Part shown: in pieces, positions 8,542 through 13,645 of the stretch
Layout: each line of letters begins with the position of its first letter
Numbering within the stretch: position 1 is the stretch's first letter
Assembly: GCA_900766865.1 (NCBI GenBank)
Contig: CAAFXA010000511.1
Coordinates: forward strand, 1 to 13,645
Reading direction: 5' to 3'
Length of the DNA stretch: 13,645 nt
Origin: an uncultured Akkermansia sp.
GTDB lineage: Bacteria; Verrucomicrobiota; Verrucomicrobiia; Verrucomicrobiales; Akkermansiaceae
Position numbers and translations under genes: made by a program
Notes under the pieces: generated by a model
Told to the model about the DNA's origin: nothing
Databases searched by the model: none
Seen by the model: only the letters and a program-made list of their open reading frames with translations

Positions 8542-9851
8542 ACTCACGTTACATCTGCCTTCTTCCCCTGCTTCTCTGCCCCGTATATGCGCAGGAAGCC
8601 CCCGCTCCCGCCACCAATGCCTGGGAGCAATTCGACAATGCCAAACTCGCCTACGAGGCCATCAGCCTTATTGACGACCTCATGCGGGACTACCACCACA
8701 CCCGAGAAAGAGAACCGGAAAAAGCCAAATTGCCCGACAGGGAAACATTCATGGCAGGCTTCCGCTTCGCGCTGGAGGCAGGCGAGGAAGCCACCTGGAA
8801 GCGCATGCACACGCTGTTTGAACAACGTCGCGATTTCGTGCTGAAACAACTTCCACAGGCAGATTTTCTGCCCGCGCATGCCGCCCAGCCCGGCGTGGAA
8901 AAACTGCCGGATGGTCTGCAATACGATGTATACACCGCCGAGGGCTCGGCTGACAACTACCGCGCCCGCCGCGCCCATAAACTCATTGCCCGCGTGCCCG
9001 GGAGCGAAATTTCCTTGTGTGTGAGCAGCACACCACAGGCCATAGATGATGCCCTGTACGAGGCCCCGCGTGGCCGAGCCTGGCGCTTCCTGCTTCCGCC
9101 GGACATGCTGAGCAAAACAGACCGTCCACATCCGAAGAGACTTGGTATCAAGGCTGTGGAAATTCTGGCGGTTCGGGAAAGCATGGAGAGCGAAGAGATA
9201 AAGCGCATACAGAAATACTTTGACACCAAGCAGCCGCCCCTGCCCGCCATTACCATGAGCACGCCGGAGTTTGACCGGGAGGAGGCTATTCTGGATGGAG
9301 CCCGCGCCGCGCTATGGGCAGATGCGGATGAACGCATGCTTACCCGCGTTGAAGCTCTGTGGGAGCTCTATGTCAACGACTCGGAGGAAAGCTACAAAAA
9401 GCTCCGGAAGGAATACTCCGCCGCAGCAGAGGCCTGTTGGAAAGCCCGCGAGGAACTTACCCGCCTGCAACATAGCAAACTCACGCCGGAAATACTCGCA
9501 GCCCAGGAGCAGATTCCCGGCACGCAGAAGCTTGCCAACGGCATTCTCTACCGCACCACGCAAATAGAGGGGCAAAACAAGTCACTCAGCGAAGCCCGCT
9601 TCATCGAGGAAGAAGAACTTGGCCCCGAGAGCTATTTCCGCGTGCGCGACCGCGTTATCTCCGAGAGTGATCTGCCCTCCATCCTGCGCGAGCTGGCACC
9701 CCAACTGCCCACCGCAACAGAATGGCAAATTATCATTCCTCCCGCTCTGCGTGGCAAGGAGCACGACCTGCCCCTTATCTACCGCCTGCGCCTCCAGCGC
9801 CGGCAGAAAGCTGCCGAAGAGCGCCCGCTCATCGCACCGGATATCCTCTGA
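8538..9851 (+). CDS. Exported protein with tandem degenerate FKBP-type modules
   Basis: This encodes 437 residues. The signal peptide is MNSRYICLLPLLLCPVYA|QE. The rest appears to be two copies of a Mip/FkpA-like unit. Copy 1 has a helical FKBP_N-like part (34-105, with KLAYEAISLIDDLM and LPDRETFMAGFRFAL) and an FKBP-like part (118-212). The latter starts GVEKLPDGLQYDVY and ends RGRAWRFLLPPDM, echoing the family's GLQY entry strand and the 'G..W.l.IPp.l' signature. Copy 2 has a helical part (243-325, with EFDREEAILDGARAAL) and an FKBP-like part (326-422) running from GTQKLANGILYR to TATEWQIIIPPAL and a final strand LIYRLRLQ. Both cores are short and lack the family's Y.G...DG..FD segment, so prolyl isomerase activity is doubtful; a chaperone-like or binding role is more likely. 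It is last in the operon, ending before a structured intergenic region. The assignment is by motif, not search. Confidence 0.8.
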   Translation: MNSRYICLLPLLLCPVYAQEAPAPATNAWEQFDNAKLAYEAISLIDDLMRDYHHTREREPEKAKLPDRETFMAGFRFALEAGEEATWKRMHTLFEQRRDFVLKQLPQADFLPAHAAQPGVEKLPDGLQYDVYTAEGSADNYRARRAHKLIARVPGSEISLCVSSTPQAIDDALYEAPRGRAWRFLLPPDMLSKTDRPHPKRLGIKAVEILAVRESMESEEIKRIQKYFDTKQPPLPAITMSTPEFDREEAILDGARAALWADADERMLTRVEALWELYVNDSEESYKKLRKEYSAAAEACWKAREELTRLQHSKLTPEILAAQEQIPGTQKLANGILYRTTQIEGQNKSLSEARFIEEEELGPESYFRVRDRVISESDLPSILRELAPQLPTATEWQIIIPPALRGKEHDLPLIYRLRLQRRQKAAEERPLIAPDIL

Positions 9852-9858
9852 GGAGGAG
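9852..9858 (+). promoter_or_regulatory. Isolated strong Shine-Dalgarno-like motif
   Basis: GGAGGAG follows immediately after the stop of the tandem-FKBP gene. None of the protein genes in this window with a visible start has such a motif upstream. The nearest possible reading frame is nine codons from ATG at 9879 (MLRAVKRGS, stop TGA at 9906-9908), extendable to a TTG at 9873, which is 14 nt away. Spacing is too long for efficient initiation, so a function is uncertain. Confidence 0.25.
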
Positions 9859-9863
9859 TAAAA

Positions 9864-9960
9864 GTCGATAAATTGAACATGCTGCGAGCCGTCAAGCGAG
9901 GCTCCTGATTTTACCTCGCCCGGCGGCTCACGGCGCTTCTTCAACGTTCAATTTGACGAT
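9864..9960. repeat. Nested inverted-repeat element between convergent operons
   Basis: The outer arms are 9864-9878 (gtcgataaattgaac) and 9946-9960 (gttcaatttgacgat). Nine bases (9870-9878 with 9946-9954) are perfectly complementary, and more pairs follow further out. Inside, 9886-9901 pairs with 9914-9929 (gagccg....gcgagg with cctcgc....cggctc) across a 4x4 internal loop. A competing smaller hairpin, gagcc/ggctc (9886-9890 with 9900-9904), uses the same left arm. The element lies between two gene sets whose 3' ends face each other, so a bidirectional terminator or mRNA 3'-end stabiliser is the simplest reading. A small RNA or a short mobile MITE-like element is possible, but I see no clear target-site duplication. 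Confidence 0.65.
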
Positions 9961-9962
9961 TT

Positions 9963-9991
9963 AAGCCGGAGTTGTCAGCGCACTCCGGTTT
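9963..9991. terminator. Possible terminator hairpin between convergent operons
   Basis: A 10-bp stem (aagccggagt at 9963-9972 with actccggttt at 9982-9991, one G.U pair) encloses a 9-nt loop. Only a TTT follows on the + strand and AAAT on the other, so intrinsic termination would be weak. The place, after the + operon and beyond the 3' end of the - operon, fits a shared terminator. Confidence 0.45.
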
Positions 9992-10023
9992 CCGGGGCCT
10001 CATAAGTTCAATACGCCCCCGCC

Positions 10024-10782
10024 TCACAAAGCCTGGAGTCGACGCACCAGCTCGCGAGGGAGAGCCCGGCAATCCTGCGGGGTATTAAGGGGGTATCGGG
10101 AAATCTCCGTGCCGGCTTTATCGCGTACAATGAGAGAAAGCCGACCATCGAGGGCATGCAACAGCAAGCAACCCTGCGCATCCGTATATTCCAGTTCGGC
10201 CTCACCTGCCCCCCCCTGCATCCAGTCAGGCTGATTCACCTGCAGAGACAGAGCAAGGTTTCGCAGCTCTCTCAGGTCAGCCACCACAGCGGAGGGTTTC
10301 ATGCGATAGGGAAGAGTCCCGAGCTGGTGACGAATGCGGGCTCGGGCCTGACTCATCTGCAGACTGACCTCGTAGGGCACAGCCAGATTTTCCGTACACT
10401 CGGCCCCCACCGGAACAGAGGCCGCCTGAGGTCGGGCGACCAATTCCACAAGCGCAATACGATTCTCCTCAGCGCGCTTGTACTGCACACGCACAACATC
10501 CCCCGGGCGACAGGTGCTCATCATCTGCCGCAACATGCCCTTGTGGCGCACGATTGCTCCGTTGAGACGCCATATATAATCCCCGGCTCGCAGGCCCACT
10601 TTCTCTGCCGGGCTGCCGGGCACAACCTTCTCTACCACAACGCCGTCGGCATCAGATGCCTTTGGCACCACACCAAACACCACACGCCCGGCCTCCGCCA
10701 CTGGCGCGGCCGGCAGCAGTTGCCCCACTGCGGCAAAAAGCAGCAGCATAAGGCAAAGGTGTCTGGCAGGGCGGAGAGGCAT
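10024..10782 (-). CDS. Exported PDZ-domain protein, sigma-factor operon
   Basis: This encodes 252 residues. A signal peptide spans about residues 1-29 (RHLCLMLLLFAAVGQLLPAAPVAEA). One PDZ domain follows at about 45-117: GVVVEKVVPGSPAEKVGLRAGDYIWRLNG, then LRQMMSTCRPGDVVRVQYKR. No catalytic domain is present. The C-terminal segment (about 190-252, ELEYTDAQGCLLLHALDGRLSLIVRD) resembles the same part of the + strand PDZ protein at 7837-8541, so the two are probably full-length paralogues. Its start overlaps the stop of the putative anti-sigma gene by one base (TGATG), so the two are translated in a coupled way. In known systems PDZ proteins can bind misfolded C-termini and control anti-sigma factors (RseP, DegS); a similar role here is inference. 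Confidence 0.85.
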   Translation of the reverse strand: MPLRPARHLCLMLLLFAAVGQLLPAAPVAEAGRVVFGVVPKASDADGVVVEKVVPGSPAEKVGLRAGDYIWRLNGAIVRHKGMLRQMMSTCRPGDVVRVQYKRAEENRIALVELVARPQAASVPVGAECTENLAVPYEVSLQMSQARARIRHQLGTLPYRMKPSAVVADLRELRNLALSLQVNQPDWMQGGAGEAELEYTDAQGCLLLHALDGRLSLIVRDKAGTEISRYPLNTPQDCRALPRELVRRLQAL

Positions 10783-11258
10783 CAGATAACGTCTTCGGAT
10801 AAGGTGTTATGATTCTGGTGATTGGAACGAACACGCAGCACGGTTTTGTCTGCGGCAACAATGGTCATGGTATCATAATAGTGGGTTCCGGAAGCACACT
10901 CCGAAACAACCCGACTGGCTGTGGCCTGCAACGCCGGGTACTCTGAGTGCCCCTCCTGCGGAGCAATGCAGAACAGGCTCCCCACCATAGCACAAAGCAC
11001 CACGCAGACCGCAGCTCCATACTGCCAGCGCAGCGTTACAAAGTGGTGGCGAGATGGACGCGCCGCCTCGGCAACAGCATCCTGCAAGCGAGCCCGGAAT
11101 GCCGGGGACAATGGAGCCGGCGTAAGCTGAGCAAGCCGTGCCAGCTCTTTCTCTCCGGCCATGGAGGCCAGCAGGCGAGCCCGGAACTCCGGCCGCAGGC
11201 ATGCAGCGGGAAATGGTGGCTTTATATGCTCCTGTTCTTCTGTGAATGGCTTTTTCAT
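10782..11258 (-). CDS. Putative anti-sigma factor, single-pass membrane protein
   Basis: This encodes 158 residues. It starts inside the stop of the ECF sigma gene (TAATG overlap), the classic position of a cognate anti-sigma factor. One transmembrane helix is visible at about 79-98 (YGAAVCVVLCAMVGSLFC), leaving about 78 residues in the cytoplasm and about 60 outside. The cytoplasmic part holds two copies of a short helix motif, RPEFRARLLASMAGE (22-36) and SPAFRARLQDAVAEA (51-65). There is no HxxxCxxC zinc-type anti-sigma motif, so it is not a standard ZAS domain. The outer part contains YYDTMTIVAADKTVLRVRS, a beta-like segment reminiscent of the tails of the two PDZ proteins. The family is not recognised; the function rests on position and topology. 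Confidence 0.7.
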   Translation of the reverse strand: MKKPFTEEQEHIKPPFPAACLRPEFRARLLASMAGEKELARLAQLTPAPLSPAFRARLQDAVAEAARPSRHHFVTLRWQYGAAVCVVLCAMVGSLFCIAPQEGHSEYPALQATASRVVSECASGTHYYDTMTIVAADKTVLRVRSNHQNHNTLSEDVI

Positions 11259-11821
11259 TATTCGGGTAAGGGGTCTTCTGCCAGCTCCTCGCGAAAACGC
11301 GCCAGAGCACGGCGATATCGTGCATAAACAGTGGAAACGGCTTCACCCGTCACTGCAGCTATCTGATGGTGAGTCAGATTTTCCCACATCTTCAGCAGCA
11401 GAATCTCAACATATTCCTCCGGCATACGGCGCAGAATACGCTCCACATGCCGACGGTATAAATCATCATCATGCTCGCTGTGTAACCAGGGGTTTTCTTC
11501 ACCGGCGGCCAGCGCCTCTACATCCATCTGCTCGTACTTATAGCGAGCTTTATGCCGCCGCCCCACATCCGCGGCTCGATGGCGAATGGCAGACAACACA
11601 TAGGGTACATACTGGCTGGCGGAACCTTCAAAACGACCACTCTCCACAACCTTCACCAGCTGCACAACAGCATCCTGCATCACATCTTCCGCATCTGCCA
11701 TGCTACGCGTCTGCTGACGAGCGTAGAGCATGAGCCGTGGGCCGTACTCATCCAGCCACGAGCTCCAGTCCGTGGGGATATCAGGCAGCCCCTGCTCCCA
11801 CTCTGTCGGGTCGTTAGTCAT
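11258..11821 (-). CDS. ECF-family RNA polymerase sigma factor
   Basis: This encodes 187 residues, the usual ECF size, with only regions 2 and 4. Region 2 covers about 22-95, with SWLDEYGPRLMLYARQQT and the conserved acidic helix AEDVMQDAVVQL that contacts core polymerase and the -10 element. Region 4 covers about 122-178: LRRMPEEYVEILLLKMWENLTHHQIAAVTG, then VSTVYARYRRALARFREEL, the helix-turn-helix that reads the -35 element. An acidic linker lies between. It is the first gene of a three-gene unit with a putative membrane anti-sigma factor and an exported PDZ protein. The natural reading is that envelope signals release it to transcribe target genes; whether the convergent secreted-protein operon is a target cannot be told, because that operon's promoter lies outside the window. 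Confidence 0.95.
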   Translation of the reverse strand: MTNDPTEWEQGLPDIPTDWSSWLDEYGPRLMLYARQQTRSMADAEDVMQDAVVQLVKVVESGRFEGSASQYVPYVLSAIRHRAADVGRRHKARYKYEQMDVEALAAGEENPWLHSEHDDDLYRRHVERILRRMPEEYVEILLLKMWENLTHHQIAAVTGEAVSTVYARYRRALARFREELAEDPLPE

Positions 11822-11852
11822 GCTCTTTTACTTAATAGGCGCATGAGCATGA

Positions 11853-11880
11853 TTTTTTTTCATCTTTTTATGAAAAAAAA
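11853..11880. repeat. A/T-tract inverted repeat upstream of sigma gene
   Basis: A perfect 11-bp inverted repeat, ttttttttcat (11853-11863) and atgaaaaaaaa (11870-11880), has a 6-nt spacer. It lies 32-59 bp upstream of the sigma factor start, between that gene and the gapA terminator. The position suits an UP-element-like or regulator-binding site in the sigma operon promoter region. I could not place convincing -35/-10 boxes; a TATTAA at 11833-11838 on the - strand lacks a good partner. Confidence 0.5.
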
Positions 11881-11892
11881 TATAATTTTCTG

Positions 11893-11931
11893 AAAAAAAG
11901 TGAGGGGAAATACCCGAAGGTACTTCCCCTC
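11893..11931 (-). terminator. Rho-independent terminator of gapA
   Basis: On the - strand, a 13-bp stem GAGGGGAAGUACC/GGUAUUUCCCCUC (one G.U pair) is closed by a UUCG tetraloop and followed by AC and seven T. The stem occupies 11902-11931 and the T-tract 11893-11899. It lies 36 nt beyond the gapA stop and separates gapA from the downstream sigma operon. Confidence 0.93.
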
Positions 11932-11966
11932 AACAAGATTAGCTTTGCAACTGTAGCTAGAGAATC

Positions 11967-12974
11967 TTAGGCGATGGAGTCGCCCAGCTTCTTCATAGCC
12001 TCAGCGGCACGGTTGGAGTAACCCCACTCGTTGTCGTACCAGCCGCAAACCTTCACCATGTTGCCGCCTACCACATAGGTGAAGCCGGCGTCGAAGATGC
12101 AGGAGTGGGGGTTGGACACGATGTCCTGGAGAACGAGAGCCTCCTCGGAGTACTCGAGGATACCCTTAAGCGGGCCCTCAGCAGCCTCCTTCATGGCGGC
12201 GTTCACCTCCTCAACGGTCACATCGCTCTTCAGCACGGCCACGAAGTCGGTCAGAGAACCGGTCGGGGTGGGAACGCGGAAGGAAGCGCCGTTAAGCAGA
12301 CCCTTGAGCTGGGGAATCACCTCACCGATAGCCTTGGCAGCACCGGTGGTGGTGGGGATGATGTTGATAGCGGCAGCGCGCATACGACGGGGGTCGCTGT
12401 GCGGCAGGTCGAGGATGCGCTGGTCGTTGGTGTAGGAGTGGATGGTGCTCATCATGCCCTTCTCGATGCCCCACTTGTCGTTGAGAACCTTCACCATGGG
12501 GGAGAGGCAGTTTGTGGTGCAGGAAGCGTTTGACACGATGTTGTGCTTCTCAGCGTCGTACTCGTCGTCGTTGATGCCGATGCAGAAAGTCAGGTCGGGG
12601 TTCTTGGCGGGAGCGGAGATGAGAACCTTCTTGGCGCCAGCCTTGATGTGACCCTCAGCCTTCTCGCGAGCGGTGAAGAGACCAGTGGACTCCAGAACCA
12701 CGTCAACACCCAGCTCAGCCCAGGGAAGCTGATCCGGACCCAGCATACCGCCAACGATCTTGATGGCGTGGCCGTTCACAACGAGGTTGTCACCATCGAT
12801 CTCGATGGTGCCGTTGAACTTGCCCTGCGTGGAGTCGTACTTGAGCAGGTGAGCGGTGGTAGCGATGGGGGTAAGGTCGTGGATGGCAACAACCTTCTCA
12901 AGCTCGGTCTGGGACATGGCGCGAAGCACGTTGCGACCAATGCGACCGAAACCGTTAATAGCGTATTTAGCCAT
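11967..12974 (-). CDS. gapA: Glyceraldehyde-3-phosphate dehydrogenase, NAD-type
   Basis: This encodes 335 residues, a full-length type I GAPDH, converting glyceraldehyde-3-phosphate, NAD+ and phosphate to 1,3-bisphosphoglycerate in glycolysis (cytoplasm, normally a tetramer). The NAD-binding motif INGFGRIGRN is at 6-15. The catalytic Cys152 is in SNASCTTNC, with His179 in STIHSYTNDQ. The phosphate-site block PTTTGAAKA and the C-terminal WYDNEWGYSNR are intact. Asp33 and the LDLPH segment favour NAD+ over NADP+. I chose the ATG at 12974 because the protein then begins MAKYAINGFG as in the family; the longer frame from 13037 would start at the expected transcription start. The gene has its own promoter and a strong terminator. 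Codon use is more restricted than in the neighbouring operons, as expected for a highly expressed gene. Confidence 0.98.
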   Translation of the reverse strand: MAKYAINGFGRIGRNVLRAMSQTELEKVVAIHDLTPIATTAHLLKYDSTQGKFNGTIEIDGDNLVVNGHAIKIVGGMLGPDQLPWAELGVDVVLESTGLFTAREKAEGHIKAGAKKVLISAPAKNPDLTFCIGINDDEYDAEKHNIVSNASCTTNCLSPMVKVLNDKWGIEKGMMSTIHSYTNDQRILDLPHSDPRRMRAAAINIIPTTTGAAKAIGEVIPQLKGLLNGASFRVPTPTGSLTDFVAVLKSDVTVEEVNAAMKEAAEGPLKGILEYSEEALVLQDIVSNPHSCIFDAGFTYVVGGNMVKVCGWYDNEWGYSNRAAEAMKKLGDSIA

Positions 12975-13043
12975 AATATGAGGATGTATTCTATAAGTTG
13001 ATTGTTTCCCGCTAAGCCACCCGGCCCAGCAAGGCATGCGCTT

Positions 13044-13072
13044 ATTCTACCGCCTCAGGCCGTCAGAGTCAA
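13044..13072 (-). promoter_or_regulatory. Sigma-70-type promoter of gapA
   Basis: On the - strand, TTGACT (13067-13072) and TAGAAT (13044-13049) are separated by exactly 17 bp. The transcription start should fall near 13037, giving an untranslated leader of about 63 nt before the gapA ATG. No Shine-Dalgarno motif is seen in that leader. Confidence 0.85.
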
Positions 13073-13127
13073 TACAAATTTCGTTTTTACCCCCGAAAAA
13101 TCACGTCAGAGAGCCCATTACAGCCCT

Positions 13128-13178
13128 TTCTGTGACAGCAACTCGCTCTTTACTTGACATAGTACACCTTCTGTGACA
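13128..13178. repeat. Direct repeat pair in divergent gapA/tRNA-Arg control region
   Basis: TTCTGTGACA occurs at 13128-13137 and again at 13169-13178, 41 bp apart (about four helical turns). The second copy also forms TGTGA-N5-TCACA (13172-13186), which overlaps the -10 region of the tRNA-Arg promoter. It may be a regulator-binding pair, but chance cannot be excluded. Confidence 0.4.
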
Positions 13179-13182
13179 TCAT
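13154..13182 (+). promoter_or_regulatory. Sigma-70-type promoter of tRNA-Arg
   Basis: TTGACA (13154-13159) is a perfect -35 box. CATCAT (13177-13182), 17 bp downstream, matches four of six -10 positions. Transcription would start near 13189, about 16 nt before the mature tRNA. Confidence 0.7.
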
Positions 13183-13204
13183 CACATCGCGTTCGCGTAC
13201 TCAC

Positions 13205-13276
13205 GGCTCCGTCGTTCAATGGATAGGACAAAGGTTTCCGGTACCTTCGATGTGGGTTCGATTCCCGCCGGGGCTA
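13205..13276 (+). tRNA. tRNA-Arg (anticodon CCG)
   Basis: This is a 72-nt cloverleaf. The acceptor stem is GGCTCCG (13205-13211) with CGGGGCT (13269-13275) and discriminator A at 13276. The D stem is GTTC/GGAC. The anticodon stem AAGGT/ACCTT encloses TTCCGGT, giving anticodon CCG at 13238-13240, which reads the Arg codon CGG. The T arm is GTGGG-TTCGATT-CCCGC. The CCA end is not encoded. The first acceptor pair is G.U in this register, which is slightly unusual. It has its own promoter and terminator. Confidence 0.95.
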
Positions 13277-13279
13277 TAC

Positions 13280-13312
13280 AACAACTCGCTGATTTCAGCG
13301 GGTTGTTTTTTT
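13280..13312 (+). terminator. Rho-independent terminator after tRNA-Arg
   Basis: A 12-bp stem AACAACUCGCUG/CAGCGGGUUGUU (one G.U pair) with loop AUUU is followed by an unbroken T run to 13312. It begins 3 nt after the tRNA. Confidence 0.93.
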
Positions 13313-13336
13313 ATTATCCCCACAAAGCAGAATCAC

Positions 13337-13367
13337 AAAAAAAACCGCGGCAGAATAACTGCTGCGG
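13337..13367 (-). terminator. Rho-independent terminator after tRNA-Ser
   Basis: On the - strand, CCGCAGCAG/CTGCCGCGG forms a 9-bp stem with one mismatch and a 5-nt loop, followed by eight T (13337-13344). On the + strand the same hairpin is followed by GGA and TTTTT (13371-13375), so it may also back up the tRNA-Arg terminator. Confidence 0.88.
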
Positions 13368-13383
13368 GGATTTTTGTAATCAG

Positions 13384-13470
13384 CGGATGGGGTGAGATTC
13401 GAACTCACGGAAGGGATAAACCTTCGGCGGTTTTCAAGACCGCTGCATTAAACCGCTCTGCCACCCATCC
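13384..13470 (-). tRNA. tRNA-Ser (anticodon TGA)
   Basis: This is an 87-nt class II tRNA on the - strand. The acceptor GGATGGG/CCCATCC (13464-13470 with 13385-13391) is perfect, and the discriminator G is at 13384. The anticodon stem GCGGT/ACCGC encloses CTTGAAA with anticodon TGA at 13434-13436, reading UCA and UCG. The long variable arm around GAAGG.../CCTTC is typical of Ser. The T arm is GTGAG-TTCGAAT-CTCAC. CCA is not encoded. Confidence 0.97.
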
Positions 13471-13500
13471 TGGAATAAGGCACAAGCTGTGCGTGCGTCT

Positions 13501-13529
13501 ATACTAGCGAATGAGCAGCCCCGGTGCAA
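13501..13529 (-). promoter_or_regulatory. Sigma-70-type promoter of tRNA-Ser
   Basis: On the - strand, TTGCAC (13524-13529) and TAGTAT (13501-13506) are separated by exactly 17 bp. The start of transcription should be near 13494, about 24 nt before the mature tRNA. Confidence 0.8.
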
Positions 13530-13645
13530 GATTTTTCTGCAACATGACACAAATCCTGGGTCTGTTTCAGATTTGCTGGTAGAATGAGCGAGACGTTTTG
13601 AACTTCCTCTGAAGTCTCAGAAAGTAAACTTGCCGTAGTTTCAAG
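13530..13645. other. Non-coding end of window, no gene seen
   Basis: No reading frame of useful length, RNA gene or adapter match is visible. A small inverted repeat TCTGA/TCAGA (13608-13612 and 13617-13621) and a TAGAAT (13580-13585) without a convincing -35 box are the only marks. Confidence 0.5.

Noticed and set aside
3685..9851. Defence system or secretion-machine operon
   Set aside because: No nuclease, ATPase, toxin, pilin or secretion component motif was found in any product.
9864..9960. Call of a mobile element (MITE)
   Set aside because: Inverted arms are present, but no target-site duplication is visible and copy number cannot be tested from one window.
10156..10812. 218-codon open frame on the + strand
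   Set aside because: It is the shadow of the - strand PDZ gene; the translation is His/Arg-rich with no domain.
11161..11733. 190-codon open frame on the + strand
   Set aside because: It is the shadow of the ECF sigma and anti-sigma genes, which have clear family motifs or topology.
12105..13001. Open frames on the + strand across gapA
   Set aside because: They are antisense to an intact GAPDH with catalytic residues; a common shadow over this gene family.
12975..13037. Longer gapA start at 13037, adding 21 residues
   Set aside because: The promoter places transcription start at about 13037, and the extra residues do not fit the family N-terminus.

Overview
The window reads as one end of a short-read metagenome or draft-genome contig from a GC-rich Gram-negative bacterium. 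The first 19 bases match the 3' end of an Illumina TruSeq Read 2 adapter, so the true sequence begins at base 20 inside a gene. I lean towards Verrucomicrobiota (Akkermansia-like relatives). The reasons are SLA1-homology (SHD1)-like domains in secreted proteins, many exported proteins of unknown function, almost no Shine-Dalgarno motifs, and the general look of the GAPDH. This is inference from recalled family traits, not from a search.

Bases 20-9851 (+ strand) hold a tightly packed run of six genes, four of whose five junctions overlap or are 1 nt apart. In order: a large helical-repeat protein cut off at its N-terminus, with an SHD1-like C-terminal domain; an exported protein of unknown function; an exported SHD1 + thioredoxin-like protein; a second, complete copy of the large helical protein fused to an SHD1-like + thioredoxin-like tail; an exported PDZ protein; and an exported protein with two degenerate FKBP-type modules. 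Every complete member starts with a signal peptide, so the products probably act together in the periplasm or at the cell surface.

Bases 9852-10023 lie between convergent gene sets and form an unusually structured region with nested inverted repeats. Bases 10024-11821 (- strand) hold a three-gene operon: an ECF sigma factor, a one-pass membrane protein in the anti-sigma position, and a second exported PDZ protein related to the PDZ protein of the + operon. The shared PDZ family suggests that the sigma/anti-sigma operon and the secreted-protein operon are functionally linked, possibly as an envelope-sensing circuit. That link is a hypothesis.

Bases 11853-13645 are housekeeping: gapA (- strand) with a clear promoter and a UUCG-loop terminator, then tRNA-Arg(CCG) on + and tRNA-Ser(TGA) on -, each with its own promoter and terminator. 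No IS element, phage gene, CRISPR array or rRNA was seen.
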